A stretch of DNA of 64,000 bases from CBDFJH01 sp965198095 (lineage in GTDB: Bacteria > Latescibacterota > UBA2968 > GCA-2709665), in contig OZ240239.1 in assembly GCA_965198095.1 (NCBI GenBank), forward strand, positions 124,001 to 188,000, given 5' to 3'. Under the pieces are notes generated by a model that saw nothing but the letters and a program-made list of their open reading frames with translations, ran no database searches and was not told where the DNA came from. How positions within the stretch are numbered: position 1 is the stretch's first letter; every line of letters begins with the position of its first letter. The position numbers and the translations under genes are program-made. Of the stretch, positions 1 through 7,952 are shown piece after piece.

Positions 1-1044
1 AATCGCCATCGCCCCCGCGATGATGTTGCACGCCTCAAGCCTGTCCGCGACCGCCTTGCCCTCGCCGAACGCATCCACGACCAGAAGCAACGTGTGCGTC
101 TCCGTGTAACCCAACGCTTCTCCGATGAGGGGAACCCCGCGTTCGTGCAGCGCGGCACCCAGCGCCTTCGCATTGCCGATGACCGCGCTCGCGTGCGCTT
201 CGCCGAACTCGATCCACTCCAGGAAGGTGGCTGCGAGGGCCGGGATGCGTCCGAGATGGTGATTGCTCTCCAGGAGCGGCGCAATCGCAGGGCCGATCTG
301 CTCCGCCAGCGACTCGTCATTCGTCAGGACCAGACCCCCCTGAGGGCCGGCCAGCGTCTTGTGGGTACTGGAGATCACCACGTCGGCCCCCTCCTCCAGC
401 GGGGATGGGAACCGCTTTCCGGCAATCAGGCCGATGACGTGGGCCGCGTCGAAGATCAGGCAGGCATCCGGAACATACCGGTCCATGGCCTCTCTGATCG
501 CCCTCACCGGCTGCCGAAACAGGAAGACCCCCGACCCGATCGTCACCAGCCTGGGTCTCTCCCTTTCGATGAGCGAGACCGTCTTTTCGAGATCGATGTT
601 GTATCGCGGCCCGTCCCACGGAATCGAGATCGACTTGAGGTCGATCTCGAGCGGCGTCTCGGACAGCTTCTTGGCGTATTCGTGTCCGTTGAACACCTCC
701 AGGGCCGTGTCCCCGGGTCTGGCGAGTGCGAAGGTCGTTGCAATACCGGCCAGGTTTCCCGACAGGGGACGCAGGTCGACGTAGGCCGCTCCGAAAAGCT
801 CCTTCGCCAGCTCGTGCGCCAGCGCCTCGATCTCCGCGATGTACCGATTTCCCTGGTAATGCCGGTGAAACAGGTCGATGCCGATGTAGTTGCCATACCG
901 GTGATTCAGCTCGTGAGCGAACAGCCGATCCACGAGCGCGCTCGGGTGATTCTCGGAGGCGATGAGATTCAGGCTGTTCTCCCTGAATTCGCTGTGTCGA
1001 TCGATCAGGGCATCAATCTGTTGGACTCTCGATTCGAAGTTCAC
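1..1044 (-). CDS. Divergent serine hydroxymethyltransferase-like PLP enzyme (3' end missing)
   Basis: The reading frame is open from a GTG at 1044 to the window edge (348 codons), with GAGGAG upstream of the start. It belongs to the fold-type I SHMT family: LIASEN at 28-32, FDAAHVIG near 198-205 and the PLP-lysine motif SSTHKTLAGPQGG with Lys229. SHMTs use tetrahydrofolate to interconvert serine and glycine. The segment after LIASEN departs from canonical SHMT: the TNKY-EGYPG-RYYGG block is replaced by a Tyr/His-rich stretch (residues 49-68), so substrate or folate use may differ. The C-terminal ~70-80 residues lie outside the window. Family membership is confident; true SHMT activity is not. 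Confidence 0.85.
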   Translation of the reverse strand, partial: MNFESRVQQIDALIDRHSEFRENSLNLIASENHPSALVDRLFAHELNHRYGNYIGIDLFHRHYQGNRYIAEIEALAHELAKELFGAAYVDLRPLSGNLAGIATTFALARPGDTALEVFNGHEYAKKLSETPLEIDLKSISIPWDGPRYNIDLEKTVSLIERERPRLVTIGSGVFLFRQPVRAIREAMDRYVPDACLIFDAAHVIGLIAGKRFPSPLEEGADVVISSTHKTLAGPQGGLVLTNDESLAEQIGPAIAPLLESNHHLGRIPALAATFLEWIEFGEAHASAVIGNAKALGAALHERGVPLIGEALGYTETHTLLLVVDAFGEGKAVADRLEACNIIAGAMAI

Positions 1045-1192
1045 GTCTCTCCTCGCTGGTAAAAATGTCCTGGTTGTCTTCTGGCCTGAATCATTCATGA
1101 ATTGTCACGGATAGCTGCTTTATTCGCGAATCAATCAACTCCACCTCGGCACAATGGCTTGTCGAGCGGTTGAGGAAGCGTGTGTGAAGGTG

Positions 1193-1214
1193 GGGCAGAC
1201 ATTCCTGTCTGCCC
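1193..1214. repeat. Perfect hairpin in the 1045-1336 spacer
   Basis: A 9-bp perfect inverted repeat, GGGCAGACA-TTCC-TGTCTGCCC, lies between the aldo/keto reductase and the SHMT-like gene. It has the form of a short REP-type palindrome; no T-run follows on the minus strand, so terminator function is doubtful. Nothing else is recognisable in this ~290-bp spacer. Confidence 0.6.
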
Positions 1215-1336
1215 TTCACATTGTCCTTCTGCCGGAATGCACACAGAAGAAAGGCTTGCGCCGCCCTTATAGAGCCAATACTCGTCGTCGGACGAGAGTT
1301 GTATCGAGGGGTCGGTTTTCGCAATGTGCCTCGGAT

Positions 1337-2341
1337 CTATCCAATCCAGCCCGGTGTCGTGATCGTATCTGCGATCTCGAAGACACGCTTCAGTTCCTCA
1401 TCGGAGAGTGACGCCACATCACATACCGCCACGTTCTCCTCGATCTGTCCGCGGGTCTTCGCACCCGCGATCACGCACGACACCCCCGGGTGGTCCAGAA
1501 CGAACCGGAGCGCCGCCTGCGCCATCGTCCGACCCGGACGGGCGATAAAGTCGAGTTGAGGAAGCTTCTTCAGCGCGTCGACCGATTCCGGCCGGTTGAA
1601 TCGCTCGAACCGCACGTCTTCTTTCGTGAGGGTCTTGGCGTCCGGGCCGTGGTAGTTTCCGCTCAGCCACCCCTTGGCAAGGGGGACTCGAATCAGCGTC
1701 CCGATCTCCTGCGCCTTTGCCCAGTGGAGCAGCGCATCGGCATCCCGCTCGATCAGGTTATAGCCAATCTGCAGGACGTCGATCGGCCCCAAAGCCCGCA
1801 GCTTGTCAATGGCCTCCCGATCGTTGATCGAAATCCCGTACCATCTCACCTTCCCCTCCCGCTTGAGCGCCTCCAGCGTCTCCATCACCGCCGGCATGGC
1901 CCATTCGTGAGGCACGGCGTGGAGCTGATACAGGTCGATCCAATCTGTTTTCAACCGCTCCAGGCTGCCTTCACACGCCTCACGGATCCGCCTTCGGACC
2001 GACGCTTCGTCCACCTGCCCCTCTTCGATCCCCTGATTGGGCGCAACCTTCGTGGCGATGATCCATTTCTCCCTTCGGCCCTTCAGGGCCCTTCCGGCCA
2101 GGACCTCGCTGTGTCCGCCTCCGTAGCCTTCCGCCGAATCGATCAGGTTCACGCCCAGCTCCTCGGCCCGGTGAAGAAGCGCGATCGACTCCTCGTCATT
2201 CGTTCCCGTCCACCCGTAGAACGATCCATCCTCCCGCTTGCGCAGTCCCGCGATCGGGAAGGCCCCGAGGCCGATCTCCGACACCTGCAGTCCGGTCTTT
2301 CCGAATGTCCGATATTTCATACGCCAGCACTTCGATGACAT
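1337..2341 (-). CDS. Aldo/keto reductase
   Basis: A 334-residue NADPH-dependent aldo/keto reductase fold protein, cytosolic. The N-terminus MKYRTFGKTGLQVSEIGLG is the classic AKR opening, followed by the NLIDSAEGYGGGHSE segment with the catalytic Asp/Tyr, the Lys in IIATKVAP and DWIDLYQLHAV with the His. The start is uncertain: an ATG at 2341 lies 3 bp after the upstream stop, while the one at 2320 matches the family N-terminus better. It is closely coupled to the GHL10-like gene at 2345, which suggests it acts on a sugar or sugar-derived carbonyl released in the same pathway; the substrate cannot be told from sequence. Confidence 0.9.
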   Translation of the reverse strand: MSSKCWRMKYRTFGKTGLQVSEIGLGAFPIAGLRKREDGSFYGWTGTNDEESIALLHRAEELGVNLIDSAEGYGGGHSEVLAGRALKGRREKWIIATKVAPNQGIEEGQVDEASVRRRIREACEGSLERLKTDWIDLYQLHAVPHEWAMPAVMETLEALKREGKVRWYGISINDREAIDKLRALGPIDVLQIGYNLIERDADALLHWAKAQEIGTLIRVPLAKGWLSGNYHGPDAKTLTKEDVRFERFNRPESVDALKKLPQLDFIARPGRTMAQAALRFVLDHPGVSCVIAGAKTRGQIEENVAVCDVASLSDEELKRVFEIADTITTPGWIG

Positions 2342-2344
2342 CGG

Positions 2345-3928
2345 TTATCCGCGATTGTCCTCACCTGAACAAGAGATACGCACGTGCACGTTCTTCACGA
2401 CGATACCCCTGTTGGAAGGGTCCCGGTTGATCATCCTGATCCTGTTCGACCCCTTCAGAATCTGCTCCGGCTCGACGCTGAAGCTGACCCATTCGCCATT
2501 CAGCGAGCCGCCCGAAACATCGCGGTCGTTCAGCCTCACCTCCACGCCCTCCGCAACGCTCAGTCCGTCGGCCTGAATGCTGAGCGTCACATCAGGTCTT
2601 TGACCCCGCCGATCGCCCGACGGATCCTCGCCGATCGTCATGGTCACCGTGAAAGGCCGTGTGGGCTCGAGCTTCGCGGGACATTCCGGGTCCAGCACGG
2701 TGGGCAGCTCACAAAAACGAAGGAGATCTCGAATCTCTCGCCCCAGGAGAAACCGAAAATGCCCGTCCGAGAAATAGTCCTTGTCGAGCCGTGACAGGAA
2801 ATCGGGGTCCCCCATCTCTCGCCACCCCGAGCTTTCGGGATCGTCCGGCTGGCGTCTCTGTCCTCTCATTCCCGGTCGATTGGGGACGAGGTCGAAGTAG
2901 TTGAAGGTATAGACCCCGTCGGCGCCCGAGTGCCAGACATTCATAGCGCGAGCGCGGAAATTTCTCATCGGAAGGCCGTCCTGAACGTCGGCCGGTCCCT
3001 CACGCCGTTTGGACCCGGACCAGCTCAGGCAGGGATAAACCGTCACGCCGTGGCTGCGGCCCAGCGCCACCCACGCATCCCAGGGCGCCAACTCCCACTC
3101 GCCCGGAATCAGCAGGTCCACGAGCCCCTGTTCCAGCCACGCCCTCACGTCCAGGCCGATCGCCTCGCAGCACGAAACCGAAGCGGGAATCCGCACCGCG
3201 ACGAGGATCGGGCGCCTCCGCTCCAGGCCGATCCGTTCCGTCATGTCCCGAACCCGGCGAAGCAGGTCGGTCATCACATCCCGCTCCGCCTGCGTGCAGT
3301 CCTTCCCGTTCGCGTTGCACCTGAAGTGAGGCGGGTGGCGCATCCAGTCCATCTCGATCCCGTCCACGTCGTACCGCTTGCAGACATCCTCCTGCATCCC
3401 GAACGCTTTCTCCCGGACCTCCGCCTCGTCGTAGGCCGCCCCGGACCAGAATCCGAAGGCAGGAGGATCCTCGAGAGACCCGAACAGGAGCTGAGGGTTG
3501 TCCCCCTTGAACTGAGACCCCAGCATGTGCCACAGCGGGTAGGCGTCGTGGATGTCGTTCATCCGCATCGACCAGAAGACCTCGATCCCGTTCGCCCTGC
3601 AGAAGTCGACCATGATCTCCAGCGGGTCCAGACCGGCCTCGTGAAACGCCTTCGTCCGGTTCGCCTCGAACACGCCCTCTCTGGAAACGAACGGCTCGGA
3701 GACGTCGCTCATATGGGTCGCCATCCCCAGGCCGGCGCTCGTGCAGTAGAAGATCGAATCCACGTGCGTGCCGAGGAGGGGCGTCGTTCGGTCGGCCAGG
3801 AGCGCCTCGCGACTGATATCCTTGTCGCCAAGCCTATACATAATAGTATTGCCGTCGTTATTGAAGATCACGCGCCGCCTGCGATGGGTGGCCTGCTCAC
3901 GTCTCCTTCTGAGTTCGTCGAGTTGCAC
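2345..3928 (-). CDS. GHL10-like TIM-barrel glycosidase-family protein, copy A1
   Basis: A 527-residue protein from a GTG start with GGAG 9 nt upstream. There is no signal peptide, so it is probably cytosolic. It opens with a charged helix and the strand VIFNNDG; the core motif YDVDGIEMDWMRHP carries two acidic residues on one strand, as expected of a (beta/alpha)8 glycosidase-like active site. The last ~100 residues form a beta-sandwich (VEVRLNDRDV, KNVHVRI). It resembles the GHL10/DUF-type proteins abundant in Poribacteria and Latescibacteria, none of which I can tie to a substrate. A paralogue lies 21 bp upstream (3950-5461) and a second pair at 12342 and 14589. Confidence 0.75.
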   Translation of the reverse strand: MQLDELRRRREQATHRRRRVIFNNDGNTIMYRLGDKDISREALLADRTTPLLGTHVDSIFYCTSAGLGMATHMSDVSEPFVSREGVFEANRTKAFHEAGLDPLEIMVDFCRANGIEVFWSMRMNDIHDAYPLWHMLGSQFKGDNPQLLFGSLEDPPAFGFWSGAAYDEAEVREKAFGMQEDVCKRYDVDGIEMDWMRHPPHFRCNANGKDCTQAERDVMTDLLRRVRDMTERIGLERRRPILVAVRIPASVSCCEAIGLDVRAWLEQGLVDLLIPGEWELAPWDAWVALGRSHGVTVYPCLSWSGSKRREGPADVQDGLPMRNFRARAMNVWHSGADGVYTFNYFDLVPNRPGMRGQRRQPDDPESSGWREMGDPDFLSRLDKDYFSDGHFRFLLGREIRDLLRFCELPTVLDPECPAKLEPTRPFTVTMTIGEDPSGDRRGQRPDVTLSIQADGLSVAEGVEVRLNDRDVSGGSLNGEWVSFSVEPEQILKGSNRIRMINRDPSNRGIVVKNVHVRISCSGEDNRG

Positions 3929-3949
3929 GTCCCGAATCTCCGTGAAGGA

Positions 3950-5461
3950 TCAACCCGAATGGGCAATTCGCACGTGAACGTCCTTCAGAAGGACTTTGTT
4001 CGACGGATCCCGGTTGATCACCTTGATGGTGTTCGCCCCTTTTCGGATCCGCTCCGGCTCGACGCCGTAGCTGACCCATTCCTCCTGGAGATCGCCGTTC
4101 GAAAGAGCGCGGTCGTTCAGCCTGACTTCCAGACGGTCCGCTTCGGTCAGACCGTCGACGCGGACGCTCAGCGTCACGCTGGGATTGGATCCCGAGTCCT
4201 TTCCGGGCAGGTCTTCGCCAATCGTCACAATCGCCGTGTGAGGCCGGGTCGGTAAGAGCATCACGGGACTTCCCGGGTCCAGCGCAGTCGGATACTCGTA
4301 AAACCGAAGCAGGCCTTTGATCTCCCGCCCCAGCAGAAACCGAAAATGACCGTCCGGGAAGTAGTCCTTGTCCAGTCCGGCCAGGAGCTCGGGGTCGCCC
4401 ACCTCCCGCCAGGCCGCGCTCGATGGGTCGAACAGATTGTAGGTGTGGATCCCGTCCGCACCCGCGTGCCAGACGTACATCGCCCTGGCGCGGAAGTTCC
4501 TGAGCGCGATCCCGTCCTGCACGTCGGGCGGCCCCTGACGCCGCCTGGATCCTGACCAGGTCAGATCCGGATAGACCGGCACGCCGTGCTCCCGGCCCAG
4601 CTTTACCCAGGTCTCCCACGGCGCCAGCTCCATCTCCCCGGGGACCAGCAGATCCACGAGATCCTCCTTCAGCCACGCCCTCACGTCCAGGCCCATCACT
4701 TCGCAGCACCCGACAGAGGCGGGAAGGCGCTCCGCCACGAGCATCGGGCGGCCGCGCTCCAACCCGACCTGCTCCGTCATCTCGCGAATACGGCGGTGCA
4801 GGCCCGTCATGATCTCCCGCTCCACCTGCGTGCAGTCCTCCCCATTCGTGCCGCATTTGAAATGAGGCGGGTGGCGAAGCCAGTCCAGCTCGATGCCGTC
4901 CACGTCGTACCGCTTGCAGACATCCGCAAGCAGCTCGAACGCCCGTTCCTGAACCTCCGGTTCGTCGTAATTCAGTCCTGACCACATTCCGTACTCGGAT
5001 GGGTCTTCCAGCGATCCGTGCAGAACCTCGGGGTGGTCCTTCTTGAACTGAGGAATCATCTCAGACCACCGCGGCTGGCCGTCGTGGGTATCGTTCATCC
5101 GCATAGACATGAAAATCTCGATCCCGTTCTCCCTGCAGAAGTCGATCATAATCTGAAGAGGGTCCAGACCCGCCTCGTGGAACGCCTCGATCATGTTCGG
5201 CGCGAACACACGCGTCTTCGCGAGGAACGGTTCCGCGACATCGCTGATGTAGGACACGTGACCCAGCCCTGCGCTCCAGGGGCAGTAGAAGATCGAGTCG
5301 ACGTGCGATCCGATCAGCCCTGTCGTGCGGTCCGCAAGGAGAGCTTCGCGGCTCACCTCCTTGAGGTTGTAGACAATATCGCAGCCGTCGTTGTTGAAAA
5401 TGATCCGACGTTTTCGGTGTTTGGCCTGCTCTCGCTGTTCCCTCAGTCGTTTCAATTCCAT
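3950..5461 (-). CDS. GHL10-like TIM-barrel glycosidase-family protein, copy A2
   Basis: A tandem paralogue of 2345-3928, about 503 residues from the ATG at 5461 (GAGGAG 9 nt upstream; the longer reading to 5527 runs into an intergenic repeat). It has the same architecture: charged helix, IIFNNDG, YDVDGIELDWLRHPPHF with the paired Glu/Asp, then a C-terminal beta-sandwich (KDVHVRIAHSG). No signal peptide. The two copies keep nearly every motif but differ in loops, so this is an older duplication rather than an assembly echo. Likely glycosidase or sugar-binding role, by fold only. Confidence 0.75.
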   Translation of the reverse strand: MELKRLREQREQAKHRKRRIIFNNDGCDIVYNLKEVSREALLADRTTGLIGSHVDSIFYCPWSAGLGHVSYISDVAEPFLAKTRVFAPNMIEAFHEAGLDPLQIMIDFCRENGIEIFMSMRMNDTHDGQPRWSEMIPQFKKDHPEVLHGSLEDPSEYGMWSGLNYDEPEVQERAFELLADVCKRYDVDGIELDWLRHPPHFKCGTNGEDCTQVEREIMTGLHRRIREMTEQVGLERGRPMLVAERLPASVGCCEVMGLDVRAWLKEDLVDLLVPGEMELAPWETWVKLGREHGVPVYPDLTWSGSRRRQGPPDVQDGIALRNFRARAMYVWHAGADGIHTYNLFDPSSAAWREVGDPELLAGLDKDYFPDGHFRFLLGREIKGLLRFYEYPTALDPGSPVMLLPTRPHTAIVTIGEDLPGKDSGSNPSVTLSVRVDGLTEADRLEVRLNDRALSNGDLQEEWVSYGVEPERIRKGANTIKVINRDPSNKVLLKDVHVRIAHSG

Positions 5462-5496
5462 ATCGCGAAACTCCTCATCTAACGCGTGCGCGAAAC

Positions 5497-5637
5497 AAAT
5501 CCCCCCTGCCCCTCCCTCGACTCGCAAGCTCGCTCGGGACAGGCCTTTGCTAAAGGGGGGAGACTACTCGTACCGACATACTACCCATCAAGAAACGGAA
5601 TCCTCCCCCTTTGGAAAAGGGGGACTGAGGGGGATTT
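5497..5637. repeat. Dispersed C-tract/G-tract palindromic repeat, copy 1
   Basis: The element begins AATCCCCCC and ends GGGGGATT, with internal CCCCCTTT...AAAGGGGG arms and the segment CCTCCCTCGACTCGCAAGC. The same design recurs at 11441-11479 and 14344-14444. It fills the spacer between the GH36 gene (5679) and copy A2. Confidence 0.7.
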
Positions 5638-5678
5638 CGTTCGGAATAAAGCATTCTGGTCAGGAACTCATACCGCAA

Positions 5679-7703
5679 TCACACCGCCGTATAAGAAAAA
5701 TACCGCGCGTCGTTCGCGTCCAGCTCCACCGGAAGACCCTTCGCCATCAAATCCTTTCCAGAGTACTCGTCCGCCTCGCCCGACTTCTCGTTGGTCACAC
5801 GATAGGTGCTCCCCGAATCGAGCGACCTCATCCGAATCTCCAGCCGATCCGTTGTGCCGTAATACCGGAAGACAAGCACGATCCCCTCTTTCGTCCCGTC
5901 ACGGAACTGTCCGGCGTCCCAATCCGCCTCGTCCTGCGGCTGCGGCGTCAGGTGATGGTAGTCCTTCATCAGCAGATGCCGAAACCGCTTGTAGACCCCG
6001 ATCCAGTGCTTCAGGTTCGCCAGCGGCACCGCCTCGATCTCGTCCATCCTGGCGCTGATGAAGAGCATCCCCGCCATACGGCTGATGCAGGACAGGTCCG
6101 AGATCTCCTCGTCCATCCCGATGTGACCCTTCAGCGGCTTGGGCGCCAGGATCGTCCCGAGGTGACTCGCGGGCAGGAAGGTGTTCCCGCTCAGCTGCAT
6201 CCGCCGGCAGCGATGAGGATCGCCGCTGAACTCGTTGGCCCAGCATCCGTGGGACCGCCTCACCACGCCCAGATCGAGTCGGTGCGCCCCGACGGAATTG
6301 TTTTGAATGAAGACGTCAGGGTGCCGCTCGAGCAGCCGCTCCCACACCGAATACAGCCCCTCGTAATACGCGAACTGGATCTTCCCCGTCGGGTCCACGG
6401 CCTGCCACGTCGGCAAAGGTCCCTGGTCGCACTCCCAGTGGATGTATCTCAGCTTCAGTCGCTCGATCACGCCACTGACCAGTTCGAACACATAGTCGCA
6501 CGCCTCGCGAAGCGCATAGTTCATCAGGCGATATCTGATTACCACGAATTTCCAATCGCTCGCACCCTTCGGTGCGTCCGGGAAGAGCAGGTGGGGTTTC
6601 TCGTTCCAGATCTTCGTCCCCTCGGAGATCACTTCCAGGTCGAGGAACAACCCCATACCGATCTCCCTGGAGCGGAGATGTTCCGCCAACGCCTCCATGC
6701 CGCGAGGCCACTTCTGCGGGTCTTCAGGCCAGTTCCCAAAACCCGTCGCGTGGAGACCCTTGAACCACATGACCACCAAGTCCGCCATCTCTACACCCAG
6801 TTCGGCGTTCACATCCGCGTGCAGAAAGAGCTCGTCCTCTTCAAAGGGCTCCCGGTTTCCCGGCCAGTAGGAATAGGTCACAGGAGGGAGCGCGGCGCCA
6901 TGGAGCGGAGGGATCAGATGACCCGCGATATACCTTCGCAGGGCGTTGCTGCCCGCGTCGATGTCGCCCTCGAAGAAGCCGACGTGAACACGCGGAAGCT
7001 TCAGGCGCTCGCCCGGCTCCAGGACCAGTCCGTCCACTCCCGGACCGAGCTTCAGACTCAGGCCAGGTTCAAAGCCCGTGTAAGGCCGTTTCTCATCCGT
7101 CCGTTCCTCCGCCTGGACCCGATTCAAGACCTTGAAGTGACCGTGCCACAGCCCCGACCACTCGAGGCCGAGAAAGAGTCCGGGTGCGTCCGACCGGGCG
7201 CCCGCCGTGGCCAGAAAGATCGGCAGATCCTGGTCCGAGGAAACGCCGTCTGCCGGCCCGTGGCTGAACTCCGGACCGAACCCCGCCATCGGCATATCCG
7301 TGCGCACCCAGTAGACCTCCCTACCCGGATAGCCCAGAAGCTTCCCGTAGGCACCACCAGAGCTGCTCACGATCTTCGGTATGCCTTCGAACCCGAACAG
7401 CGTCATGCTCAGCGCCCACAGGTCTGAAATCGGCTTGGAGCGCTCCGACGAGGTGTTCGTCAGCGAGAGCTGGTACTCCACCGCACCATAGTCAGGAACA
7501 ACCTCCACGTGGCAGATCGCATCCAGGCCGGCGTCGCTGCCGAACCCGAGCTCCCAGCTGTCTTCCGACACCTGCTCGACCCCGTCCTCTGCCCACGTAA
7601 CAGCGGCATCTTCCATCACGACCGAGAACAGCTCGGTTCGTTCGATGAACCGGGCCAGTGAAGGCGGGGCCGGCTTCAAGAATGCGTCGAATGTGGCTTG
7701 CAT
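5679..7703 (-). CDS. GH36-like protein, copy 1, with Glu at both catalytic Asp positions
   Basis: 674 residues from the ATG at 7703 (GGGAGC just upstream; an in-frame TTG at 7727 is a poor start). Clan GH-D layout: N-terminal beta-supersandwich (~1-270), then a TIM barrel opening TYSYWPGN, a GMGLFLDLE strand (canonical GLWFEPE), YIHWECDQ (canonical YIKWDMN) and NNSVGAHRLDLG...WANEF (canonical CSGGGR-D-G...W-SDDTD), and a small C-terminal beta-domain. In GH36 alpha-galactosidases the nucleophile and acid/base are Asp; here residues 424 and 491 are Glu. No signal peptide. Either an altered retaining mechanism or a non-hydrolytic role is possible. The paralogue at 7953 shares both changes. Confidence 0.8.
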   Translation of the reverse strand: MQATFDAFLKPAPPSLARFIERTELFSVVMEDAAVTWAEDGVEQVSEDSWELGFGSDAGLDAICHVEVVPDYGAVEYQLSLTNTSSERSKPISDLWALSMTLFGFEGIPKIVSSSGGAYGKLLGYPGREVYWVRTDMPMAGFGPEFSHGPADGVSSDQDLPIFLATAGARSDAPGLFLGLEWSGLWHGHFKVLNRVQAEERTDEKRPYTGFEPGLSLKLGPGVDGLVLEPGERLKLPRVHVGFFEGDIDAGSNALRRYIAGHLIPPLHGAALPPVTYSYWPGNREPFEEDELFLHADVNAELGVEMADLVVMWFKGLHATGFGNWPEDPQKWPRGMEALAEHLRSREIGMGLFLDLEVISEGTKIWNEKPHLLFPDAPKGASDWKFVVIRYRLMNYALREACDYVFELVSGVIERLKLRYIHWECDQGPLPTWQAVDPTGKIQFAYYEGLYSVWERLLERHPDVFIQNNSVGAHRLDLGVVRRSHGCWANEFSGDPHRCRRMQLSGNTFLPASHLGTILAPKPLKGHIGMDEEISDLSCISRMAGMLFISARMDEIEAVPLANLKHWIGVYKRFRHLLMKDYHHLTPQPQDEADWDAGQFRDGTKEGIVLVFRYYGTTDRLEIRMRSLDSGSTYRVTNEKSGEADEYSGKDLMAKGLPVELDANDARYFSYTAV

Positions 7704-7755
7704 TTCAGCTCCCGCTTCCTGCAGCAACTACGTCACCATACACTTCAGATGCGCA

Positions 7756-7919
7756 TGTCATTCCGAGGAGCCTCTGCAGAGTCAGATCACGCTTTGCCAA
7801 AAACTTGGCGTATTTGCGGCGACGAGGAATCTCAAAAGGGCATTACTCATTGACTATCTCTTGAAGTATCAGCTGCTGCGTAGACTGTTGCGATTCCTGG
7901 CTCACGCTCGGAATGACAG
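7756..7919. repeat. MITE-like element upstream of GH36 copy 1
   Basis: The termini TGTCATTCCGAG and CTCGGAATGACA are perfect 12-bp inverted repeats. A subterminal GCGACGAGGAATCTC matches imperfectly with the opposite side. A second copy occupies the same position upstream of GH36 copy 2 (10018-10182). It resembles widespread bacterial mini-elements with TGTCATTCCGAG ends. Confidence 0.75.
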
Positions 7920-7952
7920 ATTAGGTTGCGAGGTTCCTGTCGAAAAAGGTGA

